Shown here in pieces: positions 7,001-11,369 of a DNA stretch of 11,369 bases. The notes beneath the pieces are model-generated. The model did not search any database, was not told the DNA's origin, and worked only from the letters and a program-made list of their open reading frames with translations. Location: contig QEUY01000295.1 in assembly GCA_003577365.1 (NCBI GenBank), positions 1 to 11,369 on the forward strand, written 5' to 3'. Position numbers and translations under genes: made by a program. This DNA is from Chloroflexota bacterium (GTDB lineage Bacteria; Chloroflexota; Anaerolineae; Caldilineales; Caldilineaceae). Numbering within the stretch: the stretch's first letter is position 1; each line of letters begins with the position of its first letter.

Positions 7001-7610
7001 CCGCGGCAAGAACGACGATGCGATCGCCGAGTATGAGCGGGCGCTGGCCTTGGAGCCAACCGCAGCCGGCCATTATCTGGTGGCGGCGGAGGCGTATGTG
7101 GCGGCCAACCGTTTGGACGATGCCGAAGCGGCGTTGCGTCAGGCGCGGCTGTTGGAGCCGGCTCTGCCCGACACCTATCTGGCCCTGGCGAAACTTTATC
7201 GGGCGCAAAGCCGTTTCGACGATGCGCGCGCGATCTATCAGGCGGGGTTGGCAGTTGCCCCCACCGATGGGCCGCTGCTCGTCGCCTATGCCGATTTTCT
7301 GTTCGACCGCGGGGAGCAGGAGCAGGCCAAACAGCTTTTGGCCCAGGCCGACCAAGTGGCCCCCACCGTAGCAATGCTTTTGGCGCGGGCGCAGGTCTAT
7401 AGCCGTTTGGCGCAGAACAACGACGCCTTGGCCGATCTGCAAGCGGCGCGCCAGAAGGAGCCGGGGTCGCTGGATGTGTTGTTGGCGCTGGGCGATCTCT
7501 ACCGCGCCATGGGCGACAACGTCAACGCGCAAAAGGCGTATGCCGACGCCTCGAAACTCAGCCCCGGCATCGCCGCCGGGCGCGTCCGCCTGGCGCGGGT
7601 GGCGCAGTAG
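3843..7610 (+). CDS. Giant TPR-repeat protein, probably the C-terminal half of a membrane-TPR fusion
   Basis: From GTG at 3843 this is 1,255 residues. The first 35 or so (SNLDIQLRLAPAWFEWVMDDQSYTLYRV) are not TPR but the end of the upstream membrane protein's soluble domain. From about residue 45 (NTALAERRWAEAEELYRAELERDP) to the end there are roughly thirty 34-residue TPR units by eye, with the usual W/L-G-Y-A-P pattern, for example the unit NNAAAYALQGDLAGARGLPEEATVAYQKAFRLDP. A Pro/Gly/Ser-rich linker at about residues 533-575 divides two arrays. No signal peptide or membrane span is present, so its place in the cell depends on fusion to the membrane part; the topology would then put it outside the membrane, as with TPR scaffolds in EPS export. 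The frame opens further left (ATG at 3756), but there the membrane protein frame is the coding one. TPR identity is firm; start and independence are uncertain. Confidence 0.82.
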   Translation: MAPSGSNLDIQLRLAPAWFEWVMDDQSYTLYRVVKLPTATATIRANTALAERRWAEAEELYRAELERDPQGLLAVVGMAEIAHARGRFNESINWYAQALEQADLPVLHFRLGQLHTQLGQIERAVTEYDLAQQGAPHVARFHVAAGDACLSAGQEECAAAQYTAAIDNRNLPDKASHLIALADLWRQRNRTDLALGLYEEAVALQPSQANQLMLASAYWEEARYAEAEALLGLLRTRHPLSAEVLALSAEVQASQGHVDEALAFYRRAIWLQEVTGQEDAAARLALGRVLLAANRLDAAQAEIERVLALQPNNAAAYALQGDLAGARGLPEEATVAYQKAFRLDPTQVQLYLALSNQFRQLGGEQEDMLNLLETAIRANPDESTLALALGDQLQRQGETVRAIDAYQSALDMFELASLSPNLTPRGADTSRAYAYIRLASVSEDLGQMEPAMNYYSAAVAAAPDLPWTQVSYGDALRRRNDVAAAEAAYRRAIANDPTFANAYVQLADLLTANGNDVEAQVLRNQALDVAFALAAQPQTSKSLPGLSKAAPIGEAAGSFDSDAPGGARPAGDARSEADRLLGQLAGQDGLFVTDNGLGVLNLLTRLSQTTGATDRVVELYRQALEQGTREGWYPVVLAQYYKGLGDLYLAQGLPVLAVESYRSAVAQLARALESLGQRDEALVQLESAAQVAPGFVEAQVALAAFYDQMNLPDKALAIYQETADAHPGNPRATLALAQAWRDRQMWDDAERAYRRTIALTPGNSEAYVDLGALLIDLARYEEAQPMLAAALETNQDNINAYIQMGVLAQRQGNSDLALDWFKRAVRVQPDDQPTSLVLLDLMQRYGHYEASLTYLRQDLAAHPQDVELLLRQARAQRILGKTGDAMATLLQASRLNIADSRLSAELGELYIAQGRPRAALAAYRQTVALDPGEDAYYIRLASLWQSQAEFDQAEATLLNGARHAVRVASIQAALADLYLRQGRVQDAKQLLDQALVELGPEPALVMAMGAFHEAQAVQGTAADNSAEEWYTDFLAQRPDNTAVRVALGDHYLRRGKNDDAIAEYERALALEPTAAGHYLVAAEAYVAANRLDDAEAALRQARLLEPALPDTYLALAKLYRAQSRFDDARAIYQAGLAVAPTDGPLLVAYADFLFDRGEQEQAKQLLAQADQVAPTVAMLLARAQVYSRLAQNNDALADLQAARQKEPGSLDVLLALGDLYRAMGDNVNAQKAYADASKLSPGIAAGRVRLARVAQ
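5444..5568 (+). other. Linker dividing two TPR arrays
   Basis: The encoded stretch QPQTSKSLPGLSKAAPIGEA and following residues to about ARSEAD is rich in Pro, Gly, Ser, Ala and Asp and has no TPR pattern. The region just after it (GQLAGQDGLFVTDNGLGVLNLL) is also atypical before TPR units resume near VVELYRQALEQG. It probably forms a flexible hinge between two superhelices. Confidence 0.6.
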
Positions 7611-7710
7611 GCCGTGGAGGCTGCTTGGCAACTGGGGTGAAGAGCCGGTGGGGAGCCAGTTAACATTGAACCGATCAGCGAGCATTGAATCCCTTGTGAA
7701 AATTGAACCG
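7611..7710 (+). other. Short intergenic region before the lipoprotein-like gene, with ATTGAA repeats
   Basis: This 100-base gap is less GC-rich than its neighbours. It contains ATTGAACCGAT at 7665-7675 and again at 7702-7712 (the second copy overlaps the ATG start), with a partial copy ATTGAATCC at 7684-7692. The three copies are spaced 19 and 18 bp apart. No hairpin plus T-run terminator and no convincing promoter pair was seen. Confidence 0.55.
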
Positions 7711-8838
7711 ATGTGGAAAGTAAAAGTCCTGTTGTTGATCATGCTGCTGTCGGCGGGCTGCGTGCCTGTGTCGGCGGCCTCGTCCCCGCCCGCGGCCTCG
7801 TCGGTGCAGGCCCCCTCCACGCAGGCGCTGCCAGGGGCCTCGTCGCCTTCTTCGCCCTCGTTCTCGGCGTCGTCGCTGGCCGCATCGTGGCCGGGGGCTC
7901 CCGACCCGCGGCTGGCCGGGCTGTGGATCGACATGAGCATGGGGCCGCAGGTCGTCGACCTCTATAACCTGGTGGCGACCGATCAGGATATCGCCCGCGC
8001 CGACCATGTGAGCATGATCGACCTGCTCGACAAGGTGAAGGTCGGGCGCAAGCTGGTGGTCTTTAAAAACGCCGCCGATGCCGAGCTGTTGGTGCCCCGG
8101 CTGGCCGACAAGATGGACATCATCGGCTATAACCTGGAGCATGGCCCCACCAACCATGAGGAAGAACAGGCCGACCCGGTGGGCAGCGTGCAGCGGGTGC
8201 GCCGGCTGGCCGACCAGTATGGGTTACAGGTCGCCTTGGGGCCGGACCGCGCCTTTGCGCTGAGCCACGGCGCGGCGATGGCCCCCTATGTCGATATGTT
8301 TGTGCTGCAGGTGCAGCGCGCCCAGACCGAGCCGGAGACGGTGCGCGAGTTTGTCGTGCCCTTGGTTCACGACCTGCTGCGCGCCAACCCCAACCTGGAG
8401 GTCAGCGTACAGATCCGCACCGAGGGCGATGTCAAGGCGCTGGCCGATCTGCTGGCGATGCTCAAACCGGAGCTGGACGGCGTCTCGATCCTGACCAGCC
8501 CAGAGACCGTGCCGGTGGCGGAGGCGCTGGTGGCCGAGCTGCGCGCGCCCGTGACTGAACTGCCCACGCCGCTGCCCCAGAGCACGCCGGCCAAGAGCAG
8601 CGCACCTGCCCAGGCGGCTGTGCTGGAGACGCCAGTCCCGGCCATGCGCCGCACGGGCGCGATCACGGCCGCGGTCACCCCGACGGCGGCTGCCGTCACG
8701 CTGCCTGCCGCCGCGGACGAGACCTTGGCGCTGCGCACCCTCCTGCTCTTGGCGGGGCTGGTCGGGCTGGGGGTGATCGTGGTGGGGCTGTTGGCGACGG
8801 TGTTTATCTATTCCTATCAAAACTTCCGGGCGCGCTAG
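7711..8838 (+). CDS. Uncharacterised lipoprotein-like protein with central alpha/beta domain and C-terminal membrane span
   Basis: Residues 1-17 (MWKVKVLLLIMLLSAGC) form a lipoprotein-type signal with lipobox LSAGC and Cys17 as the likely lipidated residue. A Ser/Ala/Pro-rich linker (18-62) follows. The folded domain spans about 65-288 (PDPRLAGLWIDMSMGPQ to EALVAELR), with alternating strands and helices like a TIM barrel: IIGYNLEHGP (137-146), QVALGPDR (173-180), DMFVLQVQRAQ (195-205), EVSVQIRTEGD (230-240) and DGVSIL (256-261). It resembles uncharacterised bacterial TIM-barrel-like proteins; no catalytic pair can be named with confidence. A Thr/Pro/Ala-rich spacer leads to a hydrophobic segment at about 341-366, ending YSYQNFRAR. 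It would thus be a surface protein held at both ends. ATG at 7711 is used; there is no strong ribosome site. GTG 7696 or TTG 7666 (GGGGAG at 7650-7655) are alternatives that only lengthen the n-region. It ends 4 nt before the MFS gene. Confidence 0.75.
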   Translation: MWKVKVLLLIMLLSAGCVPVSAASSPPAASSVQAPSTQALPGASSPSSPSFSASSLAASWPGAPDPRLAGLWIDMSMGPQVVDLYNLVATDQDIARADHVSMIDLLDKVKVGRKLVVFKNAADAELLVPRLADKMDIIGYNLEHGPTNHEEEQADPVGSVQRVRRLADQYGLQVALGPDRAFALSHGAAMAPYVDMFVLQVQRAQTEPETVREFVVPLVHDLLRANPNLEVSVQIRTEGDVKALADLLAMLKPELDGVSILTSPETVPVAEALVAELRAPVTELPTPLPQSTPAKSSAPAQAAVLETPVPAMRRTGAITAAVTPTAAAVTLPAAADETLALRTLLLLAGLVGLGVIVVGLLATVFIYSYQNFRAR

Positions 8839-8842
8839 GCCT

Positions 8843-10138
8843 ATGCCGCCGGTCAAGACTGCGGCCCCTGCGCCCGGCATAGCGGACCCTGTTGCAGCGC
8901 CCCATCCGCTGCGCGGCCTTATCCGCTTAGCGCCTGCGCTCAGCTCGCGCAATTTCCGCCTCTTTTGGCTGGGCCAGTTGATCTCGGTGATCGGGACCTC
9001 GGTGCAGGTAGTGGCTGAGGGCTGGCTGATCTATGACCTCACCGGTTCGACCTTTTGGTTGGGCATGGTGGGCTTTTTGGCGTTGATCCCGGTGCTGCCG
9101 ATCTCGCTGGCCGGCGGGGTGTTGATCGACCGCGTGCCGCGACGCAAGCTGATCTTGGCGACACAGGTGGGGTTAATGGCCCAGGCGGCCACGTTTGGGT
9201 TGCTGGCCCTGAGCGGGCAACTGCGCCTGTGGCATATCATCGCGCTCTATTTTGTCTTTGGCGCGCTGCTTGCCATCGACCACCCGGCGCGGCGCGCCTT
9301 TTTGGTCGAGCTGGTCGGGACGGAGCACCTAGCCAACGCCGTGGCGCTGAACGCCACCGTCTATAACTTCTCCAGCCTGATCGGCTATGCGCTGGCGGGG
9401 CTGTTGATCGCGGCGCTGGGCGCGGGCGCGACCATGGTCTTCAACGCCGCCACCTATCTCGCGCCGGTTGTGGCGCTGTCGTTGATCCGGGTGCGCGATG
9501 TGGGCGCGGACACGGCCCGCGGCGCTGTGGGCAGACCGTCGTTCACAAGCTCGATCTGGGAGGGCGCGCAATCGCTGCTGCGCCAACCGGCGATCCTGGG
9601 CGCGATGACGATCATGGCCGTGGCCGGGGGCATGGCGAACCCGGTCTTTGGCATGATGCCCGCTTTTGCCCAGGATGTCCTGGGGGTGGATGCAATCGGG
9701 CTGGGGGTGTTGATGGCGGCGGGCGCGCTGGGGTCGGTGTTGGGCACGGTGGCGGTGGCGCGCTTGGGCAACTGGGCGCGCGGGCAGACCTTGGTGGCGG
9801 CAGGGCTGCTGCTGCCCCTGCTGGTGGCGCTCTTTGCCGCCACGCGCCAGCTTTGGGTCAGCGGCCTGGTCTTGGTGGCGCTGGGTGCGGTGCTGCTCGT
9901 CGTGCAGAGCCTGGCGATCACACTGGTGCAGTTGCACATTGCCGACCGGGTGCGCGGGCGGGCGATGAGCATCTACAGCCTGCTCCATGCCGGCTCCGAT
10001 ACGGCGGGCAATATGGCGGTGGGCACGGCTGCGGTGGTGTTGGGGCTGCCCTGGGCGCTGGCCGCGGGCGCGGCGCTGGCCGCGCTCTATGTGCTCGGCC
10101 TGCGTCTCTGGCTGCCCGCGATGCGCGGGCTGGAGTAG
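8843..10138 (+). CDS. MFS transporter, MFS_3/EntS-like
   Basis: A 431-residue membrane protein of the Major Facilitator Superfamily, closest in style to the MFS_3 (transmembrane secretion effector/EntS-like) exporters. A 35-residue hydrophilic N-terminus precedes SRNFRLFWLGQLISVIGTSVQ, the typical opening of this subfamily. The loop between spans 2 and 3 holds GGVLIDRVPRRK (residues 91-102), which matches MFS motif A (G-X3-D-R-X-X-R-R). Further marks are DHPARRAFLVELV (loop 4-5), then a second half starting near SLLRQPAILGAMTIMAV, and RVRGRAMSIYSL late in the protein. About eleven to twelve spans are visible, which is full length. Start ATG 8843 lies 4 nt after the upstream stop; the ribosome site is weak, suggesting translational coupling. 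In this setting it may export a surface-polymer precursor or another small molecule; the substrate cannot be read from the sequence. Confidence 0.9.
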   Translation: MPPVKTAAPAPGIADPVAAPHPLRGLIRLAPALSSRNFRLFWLGQLISVIGTSVQVVAEGWLIYDLTGSTFWLGMVGFLALIPVLPISLAGGVLIDRVPRRKLILATQVGLMAQAATFGLLALSGQLRLWHIIALYFVFGALLAIDHPARRAFLVELVGTEHLANAVALNATVYNFSSLIGYALAGLLIAALGAGATMVFNAATYLAPVVALSLIRVRDVGADTARGAVGRPSFTSSIWEGAQSLLRQPAILGAMTIMAVAGGMANPVFGMMPAFAQDVLGVDAIGLGVLMAAGALGSVLGTVAVARLGNWARGQTLVAAGLLLPLLVALFAATRQLWVSGLVLVALGAVLLVVQSLAITLVQLHIADRVRGRAMSIYSLLHAGSDTAGNMAVGTAAVVLGLPWALAAGAALAALYVLGLRLWLPAMRGLE

Positions 10139-10147
10139 GCGCAGCCT

Positions 10148-11369
10148 ATGGCCGTCTCTCCTCGTTTGGCCCGCCCTCGGTTTGCCCGTCATGTGCCGCC
10201 CACGGCGACCCCGCTGCGCTGGCAGGAATGGCAGGCCGGTCTGCACCCGGCCCAGGATGCGCTGGCGCAGTTCCGGCAGGCGCTGGCCGCCTATTTGGGC
10301 GTTCCGGACTGCTTTTTGGCGGCGTCGGGGCGCACGGCCCTTTTCCTGCTGCTGCGCACGCTGCGCGACCTACCCGCGCTGCACGGGCGCAGCGAGGTGA
10401 TCCTGCCCGCCTATACCTGCCCTGCGGTGGCGAAGGTGGTGTTAGATGCCGGTCTGACGCCGCGCTTGGTGGATATCGACCCACGCACCCACGCCTATAT
10501 AGCGGGTGGGCTGGCGGCGAAGGCCGGCGCGGCCACGCTGGCGCTGATCTGCGTGCATCCTTATGGGCTGGCGCTGCCGGTCGACGAGGCCATAGCCGTG
10601 GCGCGGGCGGTGGGCGCGGTCGTGATTGAGGACGCGGCCCAAGCCATGGGGGCGCGCCGCGCCGGTCGACCGGTGGGTACGCACGGTGATTTTGGGCTGT
10701 TTAGCTTGGGGCCGGGCAAACCGCTCTCTACCGGCGGCGGCGGCGTGGTCTGTGCGCGCGATGCAACCCACGCCGCGGCGCTGGCGCGCACCTGGCAGAC
10801 GCTGGCGCAGCCCGGCATCGCCGCGACCGGCTGGACGCTGGCCCGCTTGGGGCTGTTCAGCTTGGCCTTTCATCCGGCGGGGTGGTGGCTGGCCTCCAAG
10901 GCGGGCGCGCACAAGGCCGGCGACCATGAGGCCAGTTGGGGCTATGCGCTGCGCGGGTTGGCGGCGTCGCAGGCGGCGGTGGGGCTGCGGCTGCTGCCCT
11001 CGCTCGACGCCATCAACGCGGCGCGGCGCGCCCGCGCCCAGGCTTGGCTGGAGCAACTGCAGGGGCTGCCCGGCGTGCTCTGGCCTCCGGCGCAGGGCGC
11101 AGACGAGGGGGCGATCTATCTGCGGCTGCCGCTTGTGCTGCAGGATGCCGAGCGCGCCGGCGGCTTGCAGGCGCGTTTGGCCGCGGCGGGGATCGGCGCG
11201 GGGCGCATGTATCGCCGCACGCTCGACGAGATCTTCCCCACGCTGCGCGGCGCGGCCTACCCCGGCGCAACCCAGGTGGCGCGCGGGCTGCTGACGCTGC
11301 CCACCAACCACTATGTCGACGGCCACGATATCCGCCGCGGCGCGGCGATTCTACGCCAGGCGCTGGCGC
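10148..11369 (+). CDS. DegT/DnrJ/EryC1/StrS-family PLP aminotransferase, 3' partial
   Basis: The frame starts at ATG 10148, 9 nt after the MFS stop, and is still open at the right edge after 407 codons, close to the family's usual full length. It is a fold-type I PLP enzyme of the sugar aminotransferase family, which converts keto sugar nucleotides to amino sugars. Visible marks: SGRTALFLLLRTL (PLP-phosphate/substrate region), EVILPAYTCPAVAKVVLDAGLTPRLVDID, VIEDAAQAMGA with Asp162 for the PLP ring nitrogen, and GDFGLFSLGPGKPLSTGGGG with Lys191 as the Schiff-base lysine. Near the end LPTNHYVDGHD fits the family's C-terminal signature. GGAG at 10132-10135 is a possible ribosome site at 12 nt. 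Family members also include quinovosamine- and perosamine-type enzymes, so the sugar product is not determined. It probably supplies the EPS made by this locus. Confidence 0.9.
   Translation, partial: MAVSPRLARPRFARHVPPTATPLRWQEWQAGLHPAQDALAQFRQALAAYLGVPDCFLAASGRTALFLLLRTLRDLPALHGRSEVILPAYTCPAVAKVVLDAGLTPRLVDIDPRTHAYIAGGLAAKAGAATLALICVHPYGLALPVDEAIAVARAVGAVVIEDAAQAMGARRAGRPVGTHGDFGLFSLGPGKPLSTGGGGVVCARDATHAAALARTWQTLAQPGIAATGWTLARLGLFSLAFHPAGWWLASKAGAHKAGDHEASWGYALRGLAASQAAVGLRLLPSLDAINAARRARAQAWLEQLQGLPGVLWPPAQGADEGAIYLRLPLVLQDAERAGGLQARLAAAGIGAGRMYRRTLDEIFPTLRGAAYPGATQVARGLLTLPTNHYVDGHDIRRGAAILRQALA

Noticed and set aside
6558..7940. 460-codon minus-strand open frame across the TPR gene end and the lipoprotein start
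   Set aside because: It spans two well-supported + strand genes and their gap, and its product is low-complexity shadow sequence.
8700..8838. Possible PEP-CTERM or LPXTG-type sorting signal at the end of the lipoprotein-like protein
   Set aside because: There is a hydrophobic segment and a basic end, but no PEP or LPXTG motif before it, and YSYQNF separates the span from the basic residues. A plain membrane anchor fits better.
9329..10246. 305-codon minus-strand open frame opposite the MFS gene
   Set aside because: His/Arg/Gln-rich shadow sequence, while the + strand encodes a full MFS protein with motif A.

Overview
The window is high-GC, densely packed DNA with every convincing gene on the + strand. 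It looks like part of an exopolysaccharide (EPS) or cell-surface assembly locus. Protein style (large TPR proteins, multi-membrane-span proteins, XrtA/PEP-CTERM-locus-type deacetylase and FemAB-like proteins, frequent non-ATG starts) suggests a filamentous Chloroflexota bacterium of the Anaerolineae/Caldilineae type. That placement is an inference from gene content; there is no rRNA or other marker here.

Layout. (1) 2-589: C-terminal part of a polysaccharide deacetylase, cut by the window edge. (2) 580-1632: a FemAB/GNAT-fold protein whose start overlaps the deacetylase stop. (3) 1633-1777: a non-coding gap with a GCAAAG-type tandem repeat, a perfect hairpin, a weak terminator-like hairpin and the ribosome site of the next gene. 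(4) 1778-about 3841: a large multi-span membrane protein with a GT-C-like acidic loop. Its reading frame breaks at about 3839-3842. (5) 3843-7610: in the new frame, the last part of the membrane protein's soluble domain runs without a stop into a protein of roughly thirty TPR repeats. Regions 4 and 5 look like one ancestral gene of about 1,940 codons or more, now split by a frame change and probably a small deletion. (6) 7711-8838: an uncharacterised lipoprotein-like protein with a C-terminal membrane segment. (7) 8843-10138: an MFS transporter of the MFS_3/EntS type. (8) 10148-end: a DegT/DnrJ/EryC1/StrS-family PLP aminotransferase, cut by the window edge.

How the parts may work together (inference). 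The aminotransferase would make an amino sugar nucleotide. The membrane protein could be a glycosyl transfer enzyme or polymer-handling protein. The TPR region could be a scaffold outside the membrane. The deacetylase and FemAB-like protein would modify the polymer, and the MFS protein would export a small molecule or precursor. Short gaps or overlaps (10 nt overlap between genes 1 and 2; 4 and 9 nt gaps around the MFS gene) suggest two transcription units: genes 1-2, and the membrane/TPR gene onward.

The most notable point is the membrane-GT-C-like/TPR fusion, with its frame break and a well-placed internal ribosome site that could release the TPR part as a separate protein. I found no tRNA, rRNA, CRISPR array, insertion sequence or phage gene.
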